In this document: positions 36,604-44,804 of the stretch, one piece after another
Numbering within the stretch: the first letter of the stretch is position 1
How the letters are laid out: the number at the start of each line of letters is the position of its first letter
From: an uncultured Bacteroidia bacterium
GTDB taxonomy: Bacteria; Bacteroidota; Bacteroidia; Bacteroidales; F082
Length of the DNA stretch: 47,187 nucleotides
Assembly: GCA_902783365.1 (NCBI GenBank)
Contig: CACZQL010000003.1
Span: 1 to 47,187 of the forward strand
Direction of reading: 5' to 3'
Translations under genes and position numbers: made by a program
The notes under the pieces: generated by a model
The model's input: the letters and a program-made list of their open reading frames with translations, nothing else
Told to the model about the DNA's origin: nothing
The model's database searches: none

Positions 36604-38518
36604 GGTTTTCCTCCTTGTCCCATGGACGTTTTCCGAAAATGTTTACCAAGTCGTCGCTGAAGATGACTTCTTTTTCGATGAGTCGGTTGGCGAGTAATGT
36701 CAATCCGTCGAGATGTTGCCTCAGGATGGTCAGTGCTTCTTGGTAGGCTTTCTCCACCAACTTGCTGATTTCTTGGTCGATGACTTCGGCGGTTTTTTCG
36801 CTGAAGGGTTTGGTGAGGCTGAAGTCCTGTTGGCCGGTGGAGTCGTAGAAGCTCACGTTGCCGATGACTTCGTTGAGTCCGTAGTAGGTCACCATGGCGT
36901 AGGCTTGTTTGGTCACCTTCTCGAGGTCGGAGAGTGCTCCGGTGGAGATTTGTCCGAACACCACTTGTTCGGCAGCGCGTCCGCCCATGGTGGCGACCAT
37001 CTCATGGTACATTTGTTCTTTAGTGGTGATTTGTCGTTCTTCGGGCAGATACCAGGCGGCGCCCAGGGCTTTGCCTCTGGGTACGATGGTCACCTTGACG
37101 AGCGGGTGGGCGTATTGCAGCAACCAGCTGGTGGTGGCGTGGCCTGCCTCGTGGAAGGCGATCACTTCTTTCTCCTGGGCGGTGATGATCTTGTTTTTCT
37201 TTTCCAGGCCTCCGATGATGCGGTCGATGGCGTCGAGGAAATCTTGCTTCTCAATGGCGTCCTTGCCTTTCCGGGCGGCCATCAGGGCAGCTTCGTTGCA
37301 CACGTTGGCGATGTCGGCGCCTGAGAATCCCGGGGTCTGCTTGGCAAGGAAGTCCTTGTCCACGTCATCGCCGAGCTTCAGGTTGCGCATGTGGACCTCG
37401 AAGATCTCTTTTCTTCCGATGAGGTCGGGCAACTCCACGTAGATTTGGCGGTCGAAACGTCCGGCGCGCATCAAGGCCTTGTCGAGGATGTCGGCACGGT
37501 TGGTGGCGGCCAGGACGATGACACCGGAGTTGGTGCCGAAACCGTCCATCTCGGTGAGCAGCTGGTTCAAAGTGCTCTCACGTTCGTCGTTACCCCCGTT
37601 GATGGGGTTCTTGCCGCGGGCGCGTCCGATGGCGTCAATCTCATCGATGAAGATGATGCAGGGCGCTTTCTCCTTGGCGTTCTTGAACAAGTCACGCACG
37701 CGCGAGGCGCCCACGCCCACGAACATCTCCACGAAGTCGGAACCGGAGATGCTGAAAAATGGCACGTTGGCTTCGCCCGCTACCGACTTGGCCAGCAGGG
37801 TCTTGCCCGTTCCTGGAGGGCCTACGAGCAACACGCCTTTCGGGATTTTGCCGCCCAATTTGGTGTATTTGTCGGGATTCTTCAGGAAATCCACAATTTC
37901 CATGATCTCCACTTTCGCCTCTTCCAGTCCGGCCACGTCCTTGAAGGTCACGTTGACCGGCACGTTGTCCTTGTCGAAGAGTTGGGCTTTCGACTTGCCC
38001 ATGTTGAATATCTGGCCTCCGCCCATGCCTCCTCGTCCGATACCCCGCATGATCACGATCCATAGGACGATGATGAAGATGAAGGGCAGCCAATTGATGA
38101 GGAACTCCATGCCCCAGCTGTTGTTTTGCACGTTGGTGATATAGATGGGCTTGGCGATGTTGTTCTCTTTCTGCACGTTCTCAACGGTTTCCTCAAAACG
38201 TTCCAAACTCCCGATGCGGTATTTGTATTGGGGAGTGGGGGAGGTGCCTTTCCGGCTGGGTTTCTCATCGGGGAAATGCCGGCTCATGCCTTTTTCGTTC
38301 AGGTAAATCTCGGCGTTCTCTTTGTTTACCAGTTCGATTTTTGAGATCTCCTCGTTCTTCAGCAACTCAATCAGCTGTCCCATCTCAATCTCCTCTTGAG
38401 TGGGCGAGTCTTTGCCGGCGAAGTACAGGGCAAACAACACGACGGTCAAGATGACATAGATCCAATAGAGGTTGAATTTTCTTTTCTTGCCCGGTTGAGG
38501 GGTTTTATTCTCTTCCAT
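36593..38518 (-). CDS. ftsH: ATP-dependent zinc metalloprotease FtsH
   Basis: FtsH is the membrane-anchored AAA+ protease that degrades misfolded membrane proteins and regulates envelope enzymes. The 641-residue protein has two N-terminal membrane helices (residues 15-35 and about 120-140) bracketing a periplasmic loop. The AAA module has Walker A GPPGTGKT near 233, Walker [10 protein letters not shown] and the second region of homology ([18 protein letters not shown]). The zinc-binding HEAGH begins at about 456. The frame opens much earlier, but the ATG at 38518 gives the standard N-terminus. It lies between rsfS and the LUD gene, the usual Bacteroidales order. Confidence 0.97.
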   Translation of the reverse strand: MEENKTPQPGKKRKFNLYWIYVILTVVLFALYFAGKDSPTQEEIEMGQLIELLKNEEISKIELVNKENAEIYLNEKGMSRHFPDEKPSRKGTSPTPQYKYRIGSLERFEETVENVQKENNIAKPIYITNVQNNSWGMEFLINWLPFIFIIVLWIVIMRGIGRGGMGGGQIFNMGKSKAQLFDKDNVPVNVTFKDVAGLEEAKVEIMEIVDFLKNPDKYTKLGGKIPKGVLLVGPPGTGKTLLAKSVAGEANVPFFSISGSDFVEMFVGVGASRVRDLFKNAKEKAPCIIFIDEIDAIGRARGKNPINGGNDERESTLNQLLTEMDGFGTNSGVIVLAATNRADILDKALMRAGRFDRQIYVELPDLIGRKEIFEVHMRNLKLGDDVDKDFLAKQTPGFSGADIANVCNEAALMAARKGKDAIEKQDFLDAIDRIIGGLEKKNKIITAQEKEVIAFHEAGHATTSWLLQYAHPLVKVTIVPRGKALGAAWYLPEERQITTKEQMYHEMVATMGGRAAEQVVFGQISTGALSDLEKVTKQAYAMVTYYGLNEVIGNVSFYDSTGQQDFSLTKPFSEKTAEVIDQEISKLVEKAYQEALTILRQHLDGLTLLANRLIEKEVIFSDDLVNIFGKRPWDKEENHEG

Positions 38519-38535
38519 AAATTGCTTGCAATGAG

Positions 38536-38913
38536 TTAGTTGTTTTCTTCTTTCACGATTCTCTCGGCGTCGGCCCAGAGTTCTTCCAGCTGGTAGTACT
38601 TGCGTGCCGATTGCAGGAACACATGGACCACCACGTCCACGAAGTCGATCAGGATCCATTCGGTGTTGTCCCGTCCCTCGATGTGGTAGGGTTTGACGCC
38701 GCATTGGTCGCGCACCTCGTCGAGGACTTTGTCGGCGATGGCATCGACTTGCGTCTTGGAGGCGGCATGGCAAATCACGAAATAGTCCGTCACGGCACTT
38801 CCGGTCTCCCTCAAGTCGAGGGTGACAATCTCCTTTCCTTTGATGGAATCCATGGCTTCCACGACGGTCGCCACAATCTGTTCTGTATTGTCGGTCTGAT
38901 GTCTTACTCTCAT
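38536..38913 (-). CDS. rsfS: Ribosomal silencing factor RsfS
   Basis: RsfS binds ribosomal protein uL14 and blocks subunit joining during starvation. The 125-residue protein shows the family blocks IVTLDLRETGSAVTDYFVICHAASKTQV, HIEGRDNTEWILIDFVDVVVHVF and ARKYYQLEELWADAE. The ATG at 38913 (MRVRHQTDN) is chosen rather than earlier in-frame ATGs because it yields the usual length. It is the first gene of the rsfS-ftsH-LUD operon, 17 bases before ftsH. Confidence 0.95.
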   Translation of the reverse strand: MRVRHQTDNTEQIVATVVEAMDSIKGKEIVTLDLRETGSAVTDYFVICHAASKTQVDAIADKVLDEVRDQCGVKPYHIEGRDNTEWILIDFVDVVVHVFLQSARKYYQLEELWADAERIVKEENN

Positions 38914-38941
38914 GGTCTCGTTATGCTTTACTATGAAACTA

Positions 38942-38949
38942 CAAAAGTA
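38942..38949 (-). promoter_or_regulatory. -7 element of the rsfS-ftsH operon
   Basis: The minus strand reads TACTTTTG, a match to TAnnTTTG, 28 bases before the rsfS start. Confidence 0.55.
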
Positions 38950-39002
38950 CACAAATAGTTTGATTTGTGGCCGTTTTTTTCGACTGATATGATAAAAATG
39001 CC

Positions 39003-39010
39003 TATTTTCG
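39003..39010 (+). promoter_or_regulatory. Possible -7 element of kdsC
   Basis: TATTTTCG is one mismatch from TAnnTTTG, 22 bases before the kdsC ATG. Confidence 0.35.
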
Positions 39011-39032
39011 TGCCTCAAAACGAAGTTGAGCT

Positions 39033-39554
39033 ATGACAGACCTGAATGTTATGTTGTCGGAAGTCACCACCTTCATTTTCGATTATGACGGTGTGATGAC
39101 GGAAGGCATCGTCTATATGGACAGCAACGGTGACCCTTTGCGCACCTCCCATGTGAAAGATGGCTACGCTTTGCAGCTGGCGAACAAGCTGGGTTACAAC
39201 GTGGCGGTCATCACCGGCGCCACCTACACGAATATCACGAAACGGATGCATGCCCTTGGGGTGGACGACGTTTACACCGGGATTCCCGACAAGGTGCTGA
39301 AACTGGAGGAATACATGGAGCTACGTCATCTCTCGCCCGCCCAGATTGTGTATATGGGCGACGACATCCCCGACCTCAAGGTGATGCGAAGGGTGGGGGT
39401 CCCGGCTTGTCCTGCCGATGCCGCCGAGGAGGTGAAGCAAGTCAGCGTGTTCGTCAGCGAACGCCCGGGCGGACTCGGCTGCGTGCGCGATATCATCGAA
39501 CGTACCCTCAAGGTGCAGGGCAAGTGGATGACCGCGGAAGCCTTCTCCTGGTGA
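39033..39554 (+). CDS. kdsC: KdsC-type HAD phosphatase (Kdo-8-phosphate phosphatase)
   Basis: KdsC removes phosphate from 3-deoxy-D-manno-octulosonate 8-phosphate, supplying Kdo for lipopolysaccharide. The 173-residue protein has HAD motif I as FDYDGVMTEG (Asp17, Asp19), the VITGA motif II region and motif III/IV YMGDDIPDLKVM. The C-terminal region RPGGLGCVRDIIE is typical of the family's short type. Related subfamilies act on other sugar phosphates, but the nearby lpxB agrees with a role in lipid A/Kdo supply. The downstream maf gene lies 34 bases away. Confidence 0.88.
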   Translation: MTDLNVMLSEVTTFIFDYDGVMTEGIVYMDSNGDPLRTSHVKDGYALQLANKLGYNVAVITGATYTNITKRMHALGVDDVYTGIPDKVLKLEEYMELRHLSPAQIVYMGDDIPDLKVMRRVGVPACPADAAEEVKQVSVFVSERPGGLGCVRDIIERTLKVQGKWMTAEAFSW

Positions 39555-39560
39555 GAGAAC

Positions 39561-39588
39561 TATTAATAAGGTTATATATTAATAAGGT
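39561..39588. repeat. 12-bp direct repeat in the maf leader
   Basis: TATTAATAAGGT at 39561-39572 is repeated exactly at 39577-39588, the second copy abutting the maf ATG. Each copy ends in AAGGT, so it may duplicate a ribosome-binding site. Confidence 0.6.
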
Positions 39589-40170
39589 ATGATTCTGAAT
39601 CATCTTAAAAACTATACCGTGGTTTTGGCCTCCAAATCACCCCGTCGCCAAGAGTTGCTCAAAGGCATGGGCATCCCTTTCGTTTGCCTTGTGAAGGATA
39701 CCGACGAACATTATCCCGAGATGCCTTTCGACGAGGTGCCGGCTTATCTCAGCCTGCAAAAGTCGCTTGCGTTTTCCGACGATGAGCTTCCCGACCACTA
39801 CCTCCTGATTACCGCCGATACCGTGGTGGTTGCCGACCAACAGATTCTTGGGAAGCCCAAGGACCGTGACGAGGCTTTGCGGATGCTAGGGATGCTCTCG
39901 GGCAAGACCCATCATGTAGTCACTGGCGTCACCGTCCGTTCCGCCCGCAAACGCAAGACCTTCGCAGTGACCTCCAAGGTGACCTTCGCCCGGCTCGACC
40001 CCGAGGAAATGGACTACTATGTCGATCAATACCGCCCCTACGACAAAGCCGGGGCCTACGGCATCCAGGAATGGATCGGCTATGTGGGCATCACCGGACT
40101 TCACGGCTCTTTCTACAATGTGATGGGGCTGCCCACCCGGCGGCTCTACCAAACACTGAAGTCCTTCTGA
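39589..40170 (+). CDS. maf: Maf-family nucleoside triphosphate pyrophosphatase
   Basis: Maf/YhdE-type enzymes hydrolyse non-canonical or canonical nucleotides such as dTTP and UTP to monophosphates. The 193-residue protein shows the signature SKSPRRQELL at residues 15-24, the acidic ITADTVVV motif, ILGKPKDRDEALRML and YDKAGAYGIQEW. The family is sometimes linked to septum control. It is 34 bases after kdsC with a duplicated leader sequence and is followed by surE. Specific nucleotide preference is not readable. Confidence 0.93.
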   Translation: MILNHLKNYTVVLASKSPRRQELLKGMGIPFVCLVKDTDEHYPEMPFDEVPAYLSLQKSLAFSDDELPDHYLLITADTVVVADQQILGKPKDRDEALRMLGMLSGKTHHVVTGVTVRSARKRKTFAVTSKVTFARLDPEEMDYYVDQYRPYDKAGAYGIQEWIGYVGITGLHGSFYNVMGLPTRRLYQTLKSF

Positions 40171-40192
40171 CAGCAGTTATGCGAAAAATGCC

Positions 40193-40200
40193 TATCTTTG
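40193..40200 (+). promoter_or_regulatory. -7 element (TAnnTTTG) of surE
   Basis: TATCTTTG ends 15 bases before the surE ATG. An in-frame TTG at 40198 lies inside this element and is not a start. Confidence 0.6.
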
Positions 40201-40215
40201 CAAAAAAAATCGCCC

Positions 40216-40995
40216 ATGAAGAAACCGCTGATCCTGATCACCAACGATGATAGCATCAATGCCAAAGGCCTGCGCAAACTGATTTCCCTGATGAGACCCC
40301 TCGGCGACGTGGTGGTCATCTCCACTGTGGACGTCATGTCGGCCAAAGGACATTCCATCACCACCACCCCCACGTTGAAAGTAACCCCCGTGCAGGAAAT
40401 GCCCGGCTATCGGGAATTCGTGTGCAACGGAACCCCTGTCGATTGCGTGAAAGCCGGCTACCAGTGGCTGCTCGACAAGGCCCCCGACTTGGTGGTGTCG
40501 GGCATTAACCATGGCTCCAACGCCTCCACCAACGTGATCTATTCCGGCACCATGGCTGCCGTCATCGAAGCCTGCATGGACGGCATCGACGGCATCGGCT
40601 TCAGCCTTGACAGCTACGCCGCCGATGCGGACTTCGACCATCTCGACGCCCCCATCACCGCCATCACCAAGGAGGTGATCGCCCACGGCTTGCCCAAAGG
40701 CGTCTGCCTTAACGTCAACTTCCCCTATCGCCGCGAGGAACCTATCCGAGGCATCAGGGTGTGCCGGCAAGCCCAAGGCCGGTGGGTCGAAGCCTACAAT
40801 GACTTCGTGGACGAGCATGGGAACAACTGCCTGAAACTCGGCGGAGCGTTTATTTGTGATGACGATGGGGAAGATACGGATTATTGGGCCATCAACCATA
40901 ACTACATTTCCCTCGTCCCGACCCATTACGATTTGACGGCCATGCAATATTTGGACAAGATGTCTCGTTTTGAAAAAGTGATGAATGTATTATGA
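40216..40995 (+). CDS. surE: 5'-nucleotidase SurE
   Basis: SurE is a metal-dependent phosphatase of nucleoside monophosphates, linked to stationary-phase survival. The 259-residue protein has the metal-binding ITNDDS at the N-terminus, the substrate-binding block MSAKGHSIT, and SGINHGSNASTNVIYSGTMAA. Family members normally have NDDG; here the glycine is serine. The start is the ATG at 40216, just after the promoter. Its stop overlaps the next small gene (ATGA), forming a surE-smORF-lpxB unit. Confidence 0.94.
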   Translation: MKKPLILITNDDSINAKGLRKLISLMRPLGDVVVISTVDVMSAKGHSITTTPTLKVTPVQEMPGYREFVCNGTPVDCVKAGYQWLLDKAPDLVVSGINHGSNASTNVIYSGTMAAVIEACMDGIDGIGFSLDSYAADADFDHLDAPITAITKEVIAHGLPKGVCLNVNFPYRREEPIRGIRVCRQAQGRWVEAYNDFVDEHGNNCLKLGGAFICDDDGEDTDYWAINHNYISLVPTHYDLTAMQYLDKMSRFEKVMNVL

Positions 40996-41237
40996 GAATC
41001 AAAGATAATTTCTGGTTGGGCCTTTTGGTGGGCGCTGCCGTGTTCGCGCTCTGTTTCCTCCTGCTTTGGTGGATCCCTTGGGGCGCTGCCTACGCAAGGG
41101 CGCCTTATCTGCTGGCGTTCATCCCGGGCATCCTCCTTTTCAGGATGGCCTTGGTGAAATGGGAAATGGAACATCTCGGCAAAGGCATTCTGCTGGTGAC
41201 TCTGGCAGGCCTGCTGCTGGTGTTTTTCCTGATTTGA
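40992..41237 (+). CDS. Small three-helix membrane protein between surE and lpxB
   Basis: The 81-residue protein has three hydrophobic segments (about 8-29, 38-51 and 63-81) and an acidic-to-basic loop KWEMEHLGKG between the second and third. No family is recognised. Its start overlaps the surE stop by four bases, and lpxB begins 17 bases after its stop, so it is clearly expressed with them. It may support lipid A synthesis at the inner membrane, but that is only inferred from position. Confidence 0.7.
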   Translation: MRIKDNFWLGLLVGAAVFALCFLLLWWIPWGAAYARAPYLLAFIPGILLFRMALVKWEMEHLGKGILLVTLAGLLLVFFLI

Positions 41238-41253
41238 AAGAAAGTGTGAAAGC

Positions 41254-42369
41254 ATGAAGTACTATGTCATAGCAGGGGAGGCTTCGGGCGATTTGCACGC
41301 GGCCAACCTGATGGAAGAAATCAAGAGAAAAGACCCCAAGGCTGAGTTCAGGGCCTGGGGCGGCGACTTGATGAAGAAACAAGGCGCCACCCTCGTGAAA
41401 CACTACCGGCACACCGCCTTCATGGGCTTCGCCGAAGTGGCAGCCAACCTGCCCAAAGTGCTCGGCAACATCCGCCAATGCAAGGCCGACCTCCTCGCCT
41501 TCCACCCTGATGTCCTCGTCCTGGTCGATTACCCGGGTTTCAACCTCCGCATCGCCAAGTTCGCTCACAAGAGGAACATCAAAGTGTGCTATTACATCTC
41601 CCCCCAAGTGTGGGCTTGGAAACAGCACCGTGTGTTCGAAATCAAGCGTTATGTGGACAAAATGCTCGTCATCCTTCCCTTCGAGGAACCTTTCTACAAG
41701 GAATATGGCGTCAACGTGGCCTTCGTCGGTCATCCGTTGCTCGACGAACTGGCCAAACTCCACACCAGCCAGCGTCACGGCTTCATCGTCCGCAACAACC
41801 TTTCCGAAAAACGCGAGATCATCGCCCTGCTTCCCGGTAGCCGAAAGCAGGAGGTGGAACGAATGCTCGGAGTGATGCTCAAAGTCATTCCACATTTCCC
41901 CCAATACCAGTTTGTGATCGCTGGCGTGCCCTCTCTCGACAAGAATCTCTATCTCAAAAAAATGGGCGACACCGATGTCCGACTGGTGATTAACCAAACA
42001 TACGAGTTGCTCCAAAACTCCAGCGCTGCCCTGGTGACTTCAGGCACCGCCACCCTCGAAACCGCCTTGCTCTCCGTGCCCGAAGTGGTGTGCTACAAGG
42101 CCAGCAAAGGCTCCTATCTTATTGCCAAAAACCTCGTCAAGGTGAATTACATCAGCCTGGTGAACCTCATCATGGAGAAAGAGGTGGTCAAGGAATTGAT
42201 ACAGGACGACTTGACTGAGGAGAACCTCGTCAAAGAACTGGAATTGTTGCTCAACAACCCCAAGAAGCAACGCCAATTGCTCGACGACCTGGTGACCCTG
42301 CGCGACCGTTTGGGCAATAGCGGCGCCTCAAGCAAAGCCGCCGAAATCATCCTAAATACAATGAAATAA
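41254..42369 (+). CDS. lpxB: Lipid-A-disaccharide synthase
   Basis: LpxB condenses UDP-diacylglucosamine with lipid X to form the lipid A disaccharide on the inner face of the membrane. The 371-residue GT19-family protein opens with the canonical AGEASGDLHAANLM. It contains DYPGFNLRIAKFAHK, YYISPQVWAWKQHR and FVGHPLLDE, then a C-terminal nucleotide-sugar-binding half (LLPGSRKQEVERML, SGTATLETALLSVPEVVCYK). It is complete at the normal size. Confidence 0.97.
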   Translation: MKYYVIAGEASGDLHAANLMEEIKRKDPKAEFRAWGGDLMKKQGATLVKHYRHTAFMGFAEVAANLPKVLGNIRQCKADLLAFHPDVLVLVDYPGFNLRIAKFAHKRNIKVCYYISPQVWAWKQHRVFEIKRYVDKMLVILPFEEPFYKEYGVNVAFVGHPLLDELAKLHTSQRHGFIVRNNLSEKREIIALLPGSRKQEVERMLGVMLKVIPHFPQYQFVIAGVPSLDKNLYLKKMGDTDVRLVINQTYELLQNSSAALVTSGTATLETALLSVPEVVCYKASKGSYLIAKNLVKVNYISLVNLIMEKEVVKELIQDDLTEENLVKELELLLNNPKKQRQLLDDLVTLRDRLGNSGASSKAAEIILNTMK

Positions 42370-42387
42370 AAAAATGGAATAATTTCA

Positions 42388-42417
42388 TTGCCGTTTATTG
42401 AAATTGTTGTATCTTGC
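42388..42417 (+). promoter_or_regulatory. Probable promoter of comEC
   Basis: TTG at 42388-42390, exactly 19 bases, then TATCTTGC, a near match to the -7 consensus. It lies between the lpxB stop and the comEC ATG (42436). Confidence 0.5.
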
Positions 42418-42435
42418 GCCAGTTTATGAAACCTT

Positions 42436-44529
42436 ATGATGAACTGGAACAAGTATCCTTTTTTGAGGCTTGTCATGGCCTTTTCCGTCGGCATTGTGCT
42501 TGGCGGACATCTCACCTCACTTCGTCCGGTGATGGTTTTTGGGGTGATGACCGGATTGTTGTTGGTCGAAGCCCTGTTGATTCGTTTTCGGAAATCCTAC
42601 CGTCGTCTGTGGATTTCAGGGATTTTGATGTTGATGCTGTTTGTCCTTGCGGGCTATCTTCGCACCCGTGCCTTGGAGGTGGGGGAGGTTCCTGACGCAA
42701 GCGTTTCGGAGGGCTATTACCTGGCTACAGTATCCGAGTTGCCTACGGAGCGTGACCGGTCGGTAAGGGTGTTGCTGGAGTTGCGGGGATTCCTTGAAGA
42801 GGATGGGGAACGTCCGATAGCGGGAAAGGTAATGGCCTATTTGGAAAAAACCGACGCTGCTTTGGAACTGGATTATGGGGAGATGCTGGCCTTTCGCGCT
42901 CCTATTGAAGCGGTGGCGCCTCCTTTGAATCCCGAAGAGTTCGACTACCGCACTTACTTGTTGCGTCGTGGGGTTGCTGGGCGGGTGTATCTGAAAGGCG
43001 GGGATTGGCTCGCGGTGGGTGTGAACGACGGGAACCCTTTGCTCGCCTTCGCGCTGCGTCTTCGGGCATCGCTGCTGGCTGTGCTGCAACGCAACGGCAT
43101 CACCGAGGACGAGTTTGGGGTGGGTGCGGCCATCCTGCTTGGCTACGACGACAGCCTTCCCGCCCAAGTGCGACAAAACTATGTGGCCGCGGGTGCCATG
43201 CATATCCTGTGTGTCTCAGGGATGCATGTGGGCATCATTTATATGTTGGCTTCCTTCGTTTTGGGCCTGATGGGGAAAGGCCGGAAAAGAGAAGCCTTCA
43301 AAAGGGTGTTGCTGCTCTTGCTGATATGGTTTTATGCTTTGCTCACAGGGCTGTCGCCTTCCATCCTCCGATCGACTTTCATGATTACCTTGCTGGTATT
43401 CGGGACGTTGGTTCACCGCAAGGGGTTTACCCTGAATTCGATGGCGGCCTCGGCCTTTCTGCTGTTGCTTGCAAATCCCAACAACCTGTATGCCGTGGGT
43501 TTCCAGCTTTCGTATGCCGCCGTCACGGGCATCTTTTTGCTGCAACGTCCCATCTATCAATGGTTTTTTGTCCAAAACAAGCTCCTCGACAAAGCATGGG
43601 AGATTACCGCGGTCTCCCTCGCCGCACAAGTGGCCACCATGCCTTTCACTGTGTATTACTTCCAGCAATGCACCCCTTACTTTTGGCTCAGCAACCTGCT
43701 CATGACTCCCGCTTCCTTTGTGGTAATCCTCACAGGGATGTTCCTCTTCTTGGTGTCGTGGGTGCCTTGGCTAAGCGGCTGGGTCGGGACTCTTCTTTGG
43801 GGAGGTCTTCGGGGTATGAATGGCATTGTCTCTTGGATTGAACGTCTTCCCCTTTCGGTTATCAAAGGCTTGTATATGAATGATTTGGAGTTTGCGTTAA
43901 GTCTCTTGCTGTTGTTGCTGGTGATGCTTTGGGTGCAGCTTGGCAAAAAAAGGATGCTGAAGGAGTTGTTGGTGGTAGGGGTGGCGTTTGTTTTGGTCAT
44001 GGCTTTCCGGAGCGAGCGTGCGGCCCGGCAGCAAAGGATGGCGGTGTATGCCTTGCGAAACCACACGGCGGTTGATTTCGTGGAGGGCACTTCCCATCTG
44101 CTGCTTTGCGACGAGGCCTTGTTGTCGGAGGCTTCCGTCATCGACTACAGCCTCAAAGGCTATTGGGCACGATGCCAGTTGCAGATGAATCCCTCATGCT
44201 ACATCCTCAATGAGAACCTGAGTGCAGGTTGGGTACGCAAAAAAGGGCCTTTGGTCTCTTTTCAAGGAAGGTTGTTGGCGTTGTGGGAGGCTCCCAACCT
44301 GACGGACGCGCCTGAGGTACCTTTGCGGGTGGACTACCTGATGGTGCGGGGTCGGCATACGCCCGACCTGCGCAAAATATCGTGTTTTTACCAGGTGGAT
44401 ACTTTGTTGATTGATGGTTCTGTGCCCAAATTATGGGCTGAAAAATGGAAAAAGCAGGCGGAAGAAACCCATACACCTTATATTAATATAGGCGATGGCT
44501 GTCTGCTTCGTGATTTTTCGAAAAAATAG
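42436..44529 (+). CDS. ComEC/Rec2-type competence membrane protein without beta-lactamase domain
   Basis: ComEC forms the inner-membrane channel for single-stranded DNA uptake. The 697-residue protein has an N-terminal DUF4131-like part with helices at 10-75, an OB-like soluble segment (about 80-200), and the Competence helices with GYDDSLPAQVRQNYVAAGAMHILCVSGMHVG. The C-terminal metallo-beta-lactamase domain seen in many ComEC proteins, with its HxHxDH motif, is not recognisable. The tail (VDFVEGTSHLLLCDEALL) may be its remnant. The coding strand is G/T-rich, unlike the C-rich lpxB before it. Confidence 0.85.
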   Translation: MMNWNKYPFLRLVMAFSVGIVLGGHLTSLRPVMVFGVMTGLLLVEALLIRFRKSYRRLWISGILMLMLFVLAGYLRTRALEVGEVPDASVSEGYYLATVSELPTERDRSVRVLLELRGFLEEDGERPIAGKVMAYLEKTDAALELDYGEMLAFRAPIEAVAPPLNPEEFDYRTYLLRRGVAGRVYLKGGDWLAVGVNDGNPLLAFALRLRASLLAVLQRNGITEDEFGVGAAILLGYDDSLPAQVRQNYVAAGAMHILCVSGMHVGIIYMLASFVLGLMGKGRKREAFKRVLLLLLIWFYALLTGLSPSILRSTFMITLLVFGTLVHRKGFTLNSMAASAFLLLLANPNNLYAVGFQLSYAAVTGIFLLQRPIYQWFFVQNKLLDKAWEITAVSLAAQVATMPFTVYYFQQCTPYFWLSNLLMTPASFVVILTGMFLFLVSWVPWLSGWVGTLLWGGLRGMNGIVSWIERLPLSVIKGLYMNDLEFALSLLLLLLVMLWVQLGKKRMLKELLVVGVAFVLVMAFRSERAARQQRMAVYALRNHTAVDFVEGTSHLLLCDEALLSEASVIDYSLKGYWARCQLQMNPSCYILNENLSAGWVRKKGPLVSFQGRLLALWEAPNLTDAPEVPLRVDYLMVRGRHTPDLRKISCFYQVDTLLIDGSVPKLWAEKWKKQAEETHTPYINIGDGCLLRDFSKK

Positions 44530-44568
44530 TGCTTTTTATTTTATTGAAAATCAGTGTAATAAAAAATA

Positions 44569-44622
44569 TTTGAAAAAAAAGTAAAAAAAAGCTTGCCAAT
44601 AAAAAAAAAGGTCGTATCTTTG
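44569..44622 (+). promoter_or_regulatory. tRNA-Asp promoter with A-rich upstream block
   Basis: -33 TTG at 44593-44595, a 19-base spacer and TATCTTTG at 44615-44622. A 28-bp block (44569-44596) ending in GCTTGC is identical to 46982-47009. Confidence 0.85.
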
Positions 44623-44661
44623 CACTCGCAAAACAAAGCAAGATAGTTCTTTTTCATGGTT

Positions 44662-44736
44662 GGTCCGGTAGTTCAGCTTGGTTAGAATGCCTGCCTGTCA
44701 CGCAGGAGGTCGCGAGTTCGAGTCTCGTCCGGACCG
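44662..44736 (+). tRNA. tRNA-Asp (anticodon GTC)
   Basis: The acceptor arm GGTCCGG pairs with CCGGACC, the anticodon arm CCTGC / GCAGG encloses loop CTGTCAC, and the T arm GCGAG-TTCGAGT-CTCGT is normal. Discriminator G. The 3' CCA is not encoded and must be added by the nucleotidyltransferase. Confidence 0.97.
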
Positions 44737-44743
44737 CTCACGG

Positions 44744-44774
44744 AGAGCAATCCAACAAGGGTTGCTCTTTTTTT
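44744..44774 (+). terminator. Terminator after tRNA-Asp
   Basis: The 7-bp stem AGAGCAA (44744-44750) with TTGCTCT (44762-44768) is followed by a T run of about seven. Confidence 0.85.
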
Positions 44775-44804
44775 ATCGCTTTTTTTCACCAGCAGATTGT
44801 TGTC

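Noticed and set aside
40198-40215. TTG start for surE at 40198
   Set aside because: The codon lies inside the promoter -7 element; the ATG at 40216 gives the standard N-terminus.
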